A DNA stretch of 64,000 nucleotides from Xanthostigma xanthostigma (lineage: Eukaryota > Arthropoda > Insecta > Raphidioptera > Raphidiidae): positions 59,729,901 through 59,793,900 of the forward strand of contig OY754465.1 of NCBI GenBank assembly GCA_963575645.1, in the 5' to 3' direction. Numbering within the stretch: position 1 is the first letter of the stretch; each line of letters opens with the position of its first letter. The notes beneath the pieces are model-generated. The model did not search any database, was not told the DNA's origin, and saw nothing but the letters and a program-made list of their open reading frames with translations. Position numbers and translations under genes: made by a program. Below are positions 44,955 to 56,900 of the stretch, in pieces.

Positions 44955-47900
44955 CTGTCAAAAAATTTGTGAAAATGAAACATATTTAGGCACGGTAGAT
45001 AGGTCGAATAATTCCAATCGGATATAGATAAGTGTGCCGGAAATAGTGCTGAGGGTATAGAGAAAGGACAACAACCGCGGTACTAGTATAAAAGAACTAG
45101 TTAAAGTCGCTAACAGATGGCACTAATTAAATGAAATGGCATTTCCTCTGTTCCAATAAATTATCTAAGATGACGCTTATCTAAAAGTTTTCATTGTCTT
45201 TAGCGTACGTGAGAGAGAGGGGGAAGTATACCGAAAGAGTGAGGAAGTTTCACTTCTACCGTGTGTTCTGCAAATTGTGGTGTAACTGCACGAAGCTGTG
45301 GAATGACGATTTTATGTGTACTAAAATGTTAAGGTATTGACGTTTTCATTGGATGTATATTAGGTTCGTTCCAAGTAGCCAGCAAACGGTTCCGAAACCG
45401 TCACCCGCATGCGCAGTAGGTAAAACGTGTTCTAAAATCGCCACTAACAGCTTCGTTTTACCTAGTGCACATGCGGGTGGCGGTTTCGTTACCGTTTGCT
45501 GGCTTCTTGGAATGAACTTATTGTATATTTACCAAGTAAGTCACTGATTGTTTGCAGTTGATTCTGCCCCCATTCGATACAGAAGAATCGTTAAAGCCGA
45601 TATTAACACAATCAATCCTAAAAACATTTTTTTGTTTATGCATTTCGTTTTTGCTTATCGTATGCTTTAATTTGAAAAGGAATTATAGTCTGAATGTTAT
45701 TTCAAAAATGAAACTATTCTCCGGCAAAATCAGCATTCTTTCAAATGTTAAATTTCAAGTCCGTTTTATAAACAATTATTTTTGTACAAAGTTCACGCCA
45801 CCAACAGGAATAAAAAATAAGTACTGCATGAGTCATCCCCACCCCCCGCGCATTCATAATCAAGACAATGTGAGCGAGATGAAATAAAGTGACGGTTAAA
45901 CTCCGTCTCTTTCTTAGAACGCTGTTGGTTATTTTAGAGTTACTCAAGACGGCACTCAGGAAGTCCAAGTCTTGTTACAAAAGGACATGCGGAAGAAAAT
46001 CATCTCTTTCCACTGAGCAACGTATTTTGACCTGTACGCGTTGCTTTGTCACTGATTTAAAACAAATAAAATTTTAGTGCCTTTATGAGAATCAATATAT
46101 CAGTAAATCGGTCACCAAAGACGACGCCATTTTTCACCAATAATTATTTGCGGGTCGTGTGATTTGAAAGGCTCTTTCAATGTAAATACAACTGTAGAAT
46201 TCTATCTATCGTTGTCCAAAATTTATTTAATAAGACTCAGCAAGATGACGATTTTTATTGTAATATAAGTTAGAAAACTCCAACGCTTTAACTATATTTG
46301 AGCATTTAAGACCCTAATGCTCACCATAGAGAAGAGATGCTCACTTCACAGTTTCTGGTTCTCTATTTTAAGAGTGGAGTGAGCATTGGAAGTCGTGCCA
46401 GAAAGTGGACATTGATAGAGTGTAAGCTTTCACGGTCGGTATTATTCCAAATCTTCTTGGTTTCCGGGCTTGTAGACCGTGGCTTATTGTTCGTCTACAA
46501 TTACCGTAGACATTATCAAAGATGACGTGGCAGCCGGAGAAGTATTCTTCTAGGCGGCTCACACTTTGATAATGTGTACCGTAGTTGTGAACGAAACGTC
46601 AGGTAAACCACGTCTACCAGCCCGGAAATCAAGAAGAATAGAAATCATTAGTAGCTTGAAAATTCTTCACAGTTATTTCAAACGTTCCCTGAGACTTTTC
46701 CCAAACTGAATCCGGAAGCTTTCTTAAGAACGTGTCTGTTTAGCTGGTGTTTATTGCGGTTATAACAGGGTGGGGGGGGGGGGGTTGGTGAGATTACGCA
46801 CATTATAGAACAGATTTTCGGATTCAACAATTAAATAGACCTACCTAAACTACTGACGACAAAGACTGTAGCTGCCGTTTTAAAATCGGGATAGCGATCC
46901 ATTTTCGGAAAATAGAAATTTGGTGTATGTGAATACCATCCTCGATCCACCGCCGTTACATCTCCATCTAAAACCAATCTCACAACATGGCATTCTTTCA
47001 GGTCTCAGGCTTATATTAGCACGGACATCTAAGGTTTTCACCTCGAAGAAAATCATGTAAAGTTGATTTTTTTGTTTAGTGACACTACTGCCCTTGCGAG
47101 GTGATCCAACGCCACGCAAGGCTACTATTTTTGAAGACTTGTCGGTAAAAAAGATACTGTCTAGCTTTGTGCACGCGATCACTTTGCGCCATCAACTAGT
47201 GGCGTAAACTTTGTTCAATGTAAAAAACTTTATTACTATAAACCAGAGGTTCCCAAACTGTTTTGTCTCGTAGGACGTAGACCACTTGCCATTTTTTCGG
47301 TAATATGTTGTACATACAAATACATGTTAGAAGACACTCAGCTTATGGCAGTAGTGACTAGTGTTATAGTGTAAATTGCGGTTTGTTGTCAACAGTGTTT
47401 GAAAAAAAGCTGAGAGTTAATAATTAAAACATCATAAACATGTATGTGATTCATAATTTAATTAACCTCCCTTCATTCCTAACCTGTGTTAGAAGGTATC
47501 TCCGGGTGACCCTGCGGAATACCCATTAAAAATGTTTACGAACCGCCACTGCCCTGATATATTACTAGTGATGTGCCGGATCGTTAAAAATGTATATCCG
47601 CGGATACGGATCTGAATACGGATGTTTGGTTTTAAGATCTGCGGATACGGATCTTAACTTTCTTAGAGTACGCGGCGGTAAATATTGCACATCGACCTTT
47701 GGAAAGAGACTATCTGTTATGGGAAAAAGTTATTGACCTCTTTAAGAGTTAACTCTCATAACAGATTGTCTCTTTCCAAAGATCGATGTGCAATATCTCA
47801 TTATAAAGATAGTTGATTTAGTACCTTTAAGTTATGTACTATTAGTATGGTACCACTACGATAAATGTTTGCAATATAAAGGTGCCAAATACGATTAAAA

Positions 47901-50900
47901 AAAATAAAAAATAATCTGAATGGAATTTAACAGGTTTTCATTATTACCTAATCATCTATATATATAAAATTTCATCTATGAATTGAAAATTAATAAGGTA
48001 AAAGATCCGCAAAAAACTAACGGACGCGGATCTTTCTTCTCCCTCGGATATCCGCGGATACGGATATCCGGGACATCACTAATACAGACATCCAAACTGC
48101 AATATAATAATGTACGGATAACGCCTTCAGAGCGAAACTTGAAAATTTGGCTTCGAGTTCGACAGATAAGTATAATTATTTTCTTACTTTATAACAAACC
48201 CTTCTAGAATGAGAGCCCATAACACTAAAACCGATCTCCGAATAGGCCAATTCACGGATATTTGGGAAATTTATGGCAGGCTGGAGTGGGCCGGACCGTG
48301 AAACTTCCGGTCCCCCAAAAAACGGTTATCCTATATGCATCTTTGAATAGAATGTTGTTTACTTTATTTTGAAGTTTACGTTTTTTAACGTGCTCAAACT
48401 CAGGAGGTTAAGATAGTGAATCAAAAATAAAATCTTTTTCAAAACTATCTATATAGCCAAACTTCTTAATAAATGATGACGTTACCCTTGAAACAAATCG
48501 CCGGTTCGTCACTGTTGTCACCGCAATGATCAAATCCATCACAGTTCAATTGTATGGGGATGCATCGATGATTTTGACACAGGAAGTCCGATCCAGAAAA
48601 GCAATCTAAAAATGCAATAGTAATTTGATTTTTCCATTGCTCAGTTGGAGAACCTGTCTTGGGTCGAACTCTAGTTTGACGTCATGCGAATTTAAGCACA
48701 TCGTTCAATAGGTACTATTGGGATTTTACTTCGACCATCCGCCATCTACTCAGCATTTCAGTGAACTATCCTATGTGAAGCGTTTCATACAGTAAAGAAT
48801 TGCGCGCTACGTATTTTTGTAAATATTCATTGTTTACAATTATAGAAGTCACACACGTCATTGAAAAATCGAAGAAGAAGCACGATGTGACTATTAAATT
48901 AAAAAGTGACAGCTGTCAGGTGATTATACACCGTTGATTTCCAGCGGTTTTTCTTTCAAATTTGTCGTTTGCGACAAAGTTACTAGCACTCGTGATTTTT
49001 TCTCCTCGACATAATTATACATTTTGAAGGATTAGTTTCGCCCCAAAGACAATTTTCTTGCTTAAAAATATACATTTTAATCGTGTGTATATAGTCAACG
49101 CAATTAATGCTTCGCATATGATTTTAAATTGTATCTTTTTTTTTAACAGTGTGTATAGAAATCAAATAGACGAACAAATATTTCAAGTAGCTTTTTTATC
49201 ATGCGTCAAAATTGGAGATACCTTTTCAGAATGGGAGCAAATAGTGAAAGGCGTCCCTCAAGGTAGTGTGCTGGGCCCTACTCTGTTTATTATCTTTATT
49301 AATGATTTACCAGACGCCATAAAACAAACAACTTTGCTATTTGCTGACGATACAGCATCATATGTGAGGGAGGAGATGGGGATTTACTCCTTAAAAACGT
49401 TGAAAATTGCATATAAACACTAATTAATGAGTGGTTCAATAAAAATGGTCTAAAATTAAACATGGACAAAGCTGAAATTATTAAATTTGGAAACTATTTC
49501 GTCATGCCTACGCCAGATCAATTAGTAGTGAAGAAGCAAGTAAAATTTTTAGGTCAGCAAATAGACGATCAGCTTAACTGGAAAAGTCAAGTTGATAATA
49601 TAATCTGCCAAATTGTATAAATGCATATATCTTATAAAATATTTAAAAAAACAAATTAAATTTAAAAATACTTATTAATGTTTATTATGCTCATTTTCAG
49701 TCCATAATGAGATATGGCCTAATATTTTGGGGAACTCTGATTTTAATAATCCAAAAATTATGTGTTCGTATCATGGCAGGTGCTGCTCCACGAGAACATT
49801 GCCGCCCTCTTTTCAGAAAATTAAACATCCTGACAATTATTGACCTTTTTATTCTGGAATGCTCTAATTTCGTCAGATTAAATCCTGATCTATTCAAAAC
49901 AAACAATATAACACATAGGCATAACACCAGGAATAAAACATCCACTCTGAAAAATGATCAACATCATCTACAAGTGACGAGTCGTGGAGCACGCAATGCC
50001 ATGATTCGAATACATAATAATCTGCCACAGAATGTAAAAAATATTGATGTTAACAAAAACGCCCTTTTTAAAAAGGAATTAAGTCAATTTTTATTGCAAA
50101 AAAATTTTTATGATATAAATGAATTTCTTAATAATTAATGTTGTAATACATTATACTGTGGAAGCTATTAATGTGTTTTAAAAAAATACTTTTTAATAAA
50201 GTGGTTATTATTATATTATTAATATCAAAACTCATAAATGAAAGAGAAACGGGCTATTAAATTTTATCAAATTTTAAGGTCAGTCCTGGCATTATGTTTT
50301 GTCACTATGGAAATATGTTATGTCATTATCAAGTATTCACAGAAATTGTTCGAAGTTGTCCCCGGTTTGTTGGACACAAAGATGCGTGCGTCATAGCCAC
50401 AGAACAGTAATTGTAACTGTTCTGTGGTCATAGCCATGCTTCTGTACATGCTTAACGCTTATAATAGCGATAAGGACCTTCCGCGAATTATTAGAGATGC
50501 ATTTCTGATTCGTGCTATCATTTCTTCGCTTGTGTTAACCGGGCTTTTGAATTAATGAAACAAAATTTAAAAAATCTAATTAACCTTTGAACGGCTGCGC
50601 TTTTGAGTTTTGATAAAAAAGTTACCTAAAATATTTGTTCATCTATTTGATTTCTGCACGTTGTTAAAAAAGAAGAATCAACTTAAAAATCACCTGTATT
50701 TTAAAATGGGCTCCGTCTCCAGGTAAAATCCCAATGGCAGTAGAGTCTATTAGTAGCCAAAACAATATTCGACAGTTCAAAACAAAACGTTCATCGTTTT
50801 ACCTTTGTAACTGAATGAAGCGTAAACGATTGCCAACCGCGAATTTCGGCCAAACAATCCCCGCAAACTCACGTAGAAACCGTCTTTTATTGGCGCAATG

Positions 50901-53900
50901 TGTTCTCTTTGTTTTGACAAAGTATAAACTGCTGGTTGTCTTAGAGACTCCAGCGGAGGTTTGTCTGACGTCAAACCCAAACGAATTGTCAGTTCTGTAT
51001 TTCCGGCTAAAAGCACATCAAACGACAACTGAAAACTGTTTTTTTTTTTTATTAATTACAAATGCTAGCTTTGTGGGTTCGTTCATGTAGATTTTTGAAG
51101 TAAAACTTTTTTGGGTGCGACTCGGACTCGGATCTTTTTTCGGACGGAAGTAAGATGTTTACGCTATTTAATGACATCGACTGACAGATGGCGTCACCAA
51201 AACTCATCTGTAGAAACTATCTTGAACGAAAGGTGAAACATAGCTACTGACGAAAACCGATTTTGTGATCGGTTTCCGCTATTTGAAAGCATCGACTGAC
51301 AAACGACAGTATCAAAACGTATCTGTAGACGCCATCTTGAACGAAAGGTGGAACATAGCTACAGACGCAAGCCAATAATAATAATAAGTTTATTTTCCGA
51401 AACAAAAATACAAATTGCAAGGAAATTGTCAAAAGTTACAAATAAGCAAATGGCAGCGTCATATAATTTACGAGTTATTTAATTTATGAGTGAAAATTTC
51501 CCAAAAAGTGACAGTGAGAAAAACAAATTAAAAGAAGTTTTACTTCAATTGCGCGTAAAGGTTACACGCACTCAAGTTTTTTATTTTTTATTAGAAGCAA
51601 ATTTAATCATGAACGACAAATTTCTCATATATGTCGCTTTACAGCAGGGGCGGGCAAATCTTTTGATCGGCGGGCCACATAGCTGATGAAAATTTGACCG
51701 CGGTCCGGATGGCTGACGAAAATTTCACTGCGGGCCAAAAATTTGCAGAAAAAAAGATGCTCATATTCTTTCTATTTCCGTATTCGGAGAGCAAAAAAAA
51801 AAAAAAGTCCTCACATTTTATTTCCGCTACTCGCTACTATTTTTCTAAAATTATCTAAAATGCTCCGCGGGCCGCCATTTGCCCAGGCCTGCTTTACAGT
51901 ATTTCTCATCGTTTGGCCAGCATCGTGTGTGAAATTTCCGATTTACTTTACAATATCTATTCGCTGTTCATCTCCCTTATGCCGTAGCTAGGGCCACGTT
52001 CATGTTCAGCTTGGTTCAACAGTCTTTCACAAATATTTGCTTCAATGTTTGCCTCTCCTTGCTGTAATTCAGCACCAGCGCAGAGGCATGGTTGGCTACA
52101 CACTGGCTGACTGGCCCAATATCAACCTTGAAACATGTTGGGTCAGGCTGAACACGAAAGTGGCCTCGTCTGTAGAGCTTAGATGAATATTTGATTTTTT
52201 GTTAATGGGTCAGTATAGTACTGTTAATAATTCATAATAAAATAAGGGTGATTCACTGTTTATAAATGGAAAGATAATATATTTACCCATATTTTCAAAG
52301 GTAATCACTTTTAAATATAAATGCGTTTTGATTGTAAAGTCGACAGGAGGTCTTATTAGCCAAAGACAATCGTAAGCGCGAAGACCACTGTCCACCATAT
52401 TCATCATTGTAATTCCACCGCCCAAATTTTCAACGAAACCGCCACAATCTATGAACAGTTTAAAACAATCCAATTGGAAATTGGATTTCAAACTCTAATC
52501 TACAACCAACCGCGGGGGAGGGGGGGAGGTTTCAATCGTGTTAAATTCAGTTTAAAACAACAGATCATCGAAAAATCCTAGCCTTATGTTTTTGTGAGTC
52601 AACATTGCGTGATGAAAAAAACGTTTGAAGAAGAATGCATTTTTGAAAAATTTAAACTCTACCAACAGGTTTTCAAATTTTAAACCCGTGCAATTTATAT
52701 ATTAAATCTAGTTTTTTTGCGAAACGATAAATTTCGATTGTACAGTTACACCACAAGAATAAATAAATAACCAGAAGTAGATATATAACTCTAATTCGGT
52801 GTCGGTCTGGCCTTGGGGAATACCACCGGTCCTCTGCCGGCCGGTTCGGATCTTTTTCTTCTTAGTTACATTATTTACATAATCACGTAGAAGCGTGATA
52901 AGTTAATTTACTTTATATCGAATAATTGTTGAACAATTTTCCCGGTAACATTTTAGGTTTCAGATCGACCCTGATCTCTATATTACGAGTTTTTCTTGTG
53001 ACCTCGGTGCTCGGCGAACCTGACATTCTATCCTGAAATGGTCAGCGCTGTATCGACTTCAGTATTGGAAGGTTTACTGCGAATCATTTCTTACGCGTCG
53101 CGTTTAATAAGACATTTTATTTAAGTAGTTACTTTAACTACGTACATGTTATGTTTTCATTTTAAAATTGTTCTTTTTATGGAAGTAAAATAGTTTTTTT
53201 GAAACAAAACCGTAAATATATTAATTCAGCGCCGGTCTGGGTTCAGGGAATATCGGGACTTTTCCCGGTGGGCCGCCGGTCCGGCTTTTTTCTTCTTAGT
53301 TACAGTCTCGTAGAGGTGTTTGACAATTTTTCCGTTAATTTTTAGGTTCCAGACCGACCCTGTATAAATAATTACGTACGCCTGTGGAAAAAATTTAATC
53401 TTTTGCTTGGAACCAAGGTTACGAATCCGTCGGTAGACACATCATAGGCGCCGCCTCCGATTTACGCTTCTGGTTTATATTTAGATACTCTTGCGGTTAT
53501 ATTTTTTTTATTTTTTATTTTATTTATTTATTTATTTATGCATGAATATTCAATAAACAAACCAGTTACGGGCGCAATAGTGATATCTTTGTTATCATTG
53601 GCTAGAAACGTGTACAGCGCCTTGTAGCCTAAGCCTGTACCACCGTTCGCATGGAAGCGAATTATAAGCGATGGACCTGTCGAAATAATCACAGACGGTC
53701 TGAACGAAGCTCCGCTGGTCACGTCGATGCGTTGACCGTTCCAATCGTAAAACTAAACAAGAAGAAAAATTGTAGCGAAAAACAACACAAGAGTTATTAC
53801 CTATTGCCGAGAAAGAAGTGTGTGCCGAATCTAGAACCAATTTTATGCGGGGCAAATAGTCAGTTTGACCATGTCAATAAAACTCATATACACATTGCGT

Positions 53901-56900
53901 CTTAATAACTTAGGTGCTTCCTTCTATATTATGTTTTTTAAAACTCAATTGAGATCATGCATATATATAGCTAGCGGTCCCGCCCGGTTTCACCCGGGTG
54001 TAAAAGAACGAATGGGGGGAGAGAGATGAGTACGCACATTCATCTTAGTTTATCGAGATGAATGTTGTGTCCAAATTTCATGATGATCGGAGTTACCGTT
54101 CAAAAGTCGGACGGACAAATTTTCAGTTATTTTTTTGCAACATTTTTCGTTGATGCTCCGCTCCTATTGGTCGTAGCGTGATATTATATAGCCTATAGCC
54201 TTCTTCGATAAATGGGCTATCCAACTAAAAAAAATTTCAATTCGAACCAGTAGTTCCTGAGATTAGCGCGTTCAACCAAAACAAACAAACAAAATCTTCA
54301 GCTTTATATATTAGTATAGATAATTACTACTTATATGATGCATTGACTATATTTTACTCAATGCGCGGGGAGCGAAGGCAACAAAGCGTATCGAAAATAA
54401 TATATCTACGTCTCTTTTTTCGAAGCAATTATTTGAATGAAATATAGTTTCATCTTTCGTAAAAATCTGGTGCCGCATCAGGACTACCCCCCTAGATTCG
54501 GCACTGAGCGTGTACCTATGTGTTTAAAAAAGAGAAATTATAATTGGAAACTCTACCTCCATTATAGTGACAGACCCAAGCAGAAAATCAGTAAACAAAA
54601 GTCTCACTCGACAGGTTTGAAATTTGTCAACTTGACAACTAATAACATGCTCCGTTGCTAAATCTCTTGGATAAAGTTTTGGAAAAAATGGTGACATGAT
54701 GGTACCGCCGTGACTTATGCTTCCGTTTGGAGAAATGGGAGAATCTGGTGAACCCTTTAAGAATCGACGATTCCCTCAAATGTAGAACAGAAAAAAAAAC
54801 ATTAAACCAAATAAGAAACATTTTGCCCAATCTAGTATGTTAATATTGATATAGTGACGGAATCAACGGGAAAAAAGTGGACAGCTGCTAAAGAGGGTCA
54901 TCATACTCTTCATCCATATCAGTATTTATTCAATAATCGAAAAATACAATCAAATTTGATAACATTTTACTCATGCTTCTTATTTTGTCTTTTGACCCTC
55001 AAGCCCCTAAGCATTACACATCCCGATTTTTAAAGTTGGGGCGATCAAAAACTGTATCTATATAAAAATGGCCTCTTGGGAAGTTTACCAGCCTAAATCC
55101 GTCACTGAATATCGCTAAGTCCAAATATGGTTTATTTTCGATTAAACTTACGTTCAGCAAAGTATTCCACAGTGAAAGCCCTTGAATGCGGTTCACTGAA
55201 GAGGAACGAAATGGCCAACGTTCTGGTCTGCGTACTGTATTGAATCTGTTGAGACGAATTAGTGTCCATAATGCCACAGAATGGTTTTCCGGACACGTCT
55301 TCAAAAGGCGGTTCAGATAGCCACACGTAATCGCAACGACACGGGCTGTCAAGCACCGTATTTGACCCGCCACATGTATGCGACAAATTCATTTGTCTGA
55401 AAAATTCGGAAAAACTAACATTTTCGATGGTCCCTGGGGCGTCGTGATACAGTAGTTTTTCTCAGGGAGGTTGTAACAATAAAATGTTGATAACTGTTAA
55501 AATTGAAAACCATTAGTTAGGCAACTACAGTATCAGTCACGTTTCGTTGGTTGCCTGTCTATCAGTTTAATCAAAGAACAGCTTTTGCAAGATTGTAGAT
55601 TATAGATGCTTGACAGGTAAAATGAAAAATGTTTCCCTCTCTTTTCAATGACCTTCATTACAGATAGCATTACGCCTTTGATTTTGAGAAATCAAGGATC
55701 AACTTAAGGCCTAGTTTATATGAGAGGCGTTCAACGCGCGTTAGCCCAACGCGCGTTTACAGTTCCTATACAATTGTATATAACTGTTTACATAATAACG
55801 CGCGTTCAACGCACCACCAACGCGCGTTATCATGTAAACAGTTATATACAATTGTATAGAAACTGTAAACGCGTGTTGGGTCAACGCGCGTTGAACGCTC
55901 TTCATGTGTGCTAGGCCTAAGTGGAAGTATTGCCTCCGAAATGTGATAGACGCAGATGACCTCAGCTGTTTAGCGTCTCTCCCTCTCTCGAAACGCACAG
56001 CCAAATTAATAAAATTATTATGGTGAAGAAGTGACTAAAATTCCTGTTCTTTAATTTTGTTTTCAAAGGTTTGGCTGCTATAAATTTGTGGGGGTCTGGA
56101 AGGCATACCTGAACGCCAATGATATTATGCAAGATGGACATGTAACCAACTCGAGAGTACAAATACTATGTGAGCTCGAATTTGTTTTAGCTTGTTGCAA
56201 ATCGAGCGTATTCAGTCTCAATGGCTGATTCCATTTCGATTGTACGCCTTTGACATCGTCGGCAGTGAGCACACCTTTCTCTCCTACTTCCAAATACAAC
56301 CGTCTTCCATTTGTTGATCCGCAAATATCGTTATGCTGCGTCAATCGCGCATTATGTTTGAATGACAATGCGGCCGAACAAAACGGAATTACAAAAATGC
56401 TCACTGCATACAGAAGACCTGTTTAAGAAAACGATTTGGATGTTTTAACTGTTAAAATACAAAATTTTAACTTAACTCCTGGGCAAAATTAATGCGACAC
56501 CCGATTTCTCTGTTATATTTTTAGTGTTAAGGTGACTATTTGTGTTCGCTATTGGGTGTTTGTTGTATTTGGCAAAATATATGACGTTCAAGACAAACAT
56601 GCAAATAGAGGCAAATACGACCATCCACACATGGCAGTCAAATAGCAAACACACAAACATTTAGCAGCAGAACGCAAGGTTCAAAATTGCAGGAATTTTA
56701 GCACTGTTTCATTGTTTCAATTCATTTTCAATAGTAATTGTTCCAGTTCTCGCTCACAGCACAGACACAAAAATACTGCACGTCCGTACAGGTTCACGGC
56801 GCGTGCGCTTCTGAATATAGCCATTGTGTGGACGGTTTATTTGCTGTATTTGCCTATTTGACTCCTTTGATGTGCCTCGAAAAACCGACAAGCGCACGGT

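Noticed and set aside
50395-50435. Hairpin near CCACAGAACAGT as a terminator or regulatory RNA
   Set aside because: Such short inverted repeats are frequent in this A+T-rich, MITE-rich DNA, and intrinsic terminators do not apply to nuclear protein-coding genes.
51006-51030. Acceptor TTTTCAG at about 51027 for Culd-like exon 7
   Set aside because: It breaks the phase from exon 6. The acceptor CTTTTAG before 51006 keeps phase and gives a normal CUB join.
55014-55373. 119-codon minus-strand frame, partly protein-like
   Set aside because: The upstream part is the Culd-like exon 3 read in the wrong frame, and the downstream part is a transposon fragment containing GTGACGGATTTAGG.
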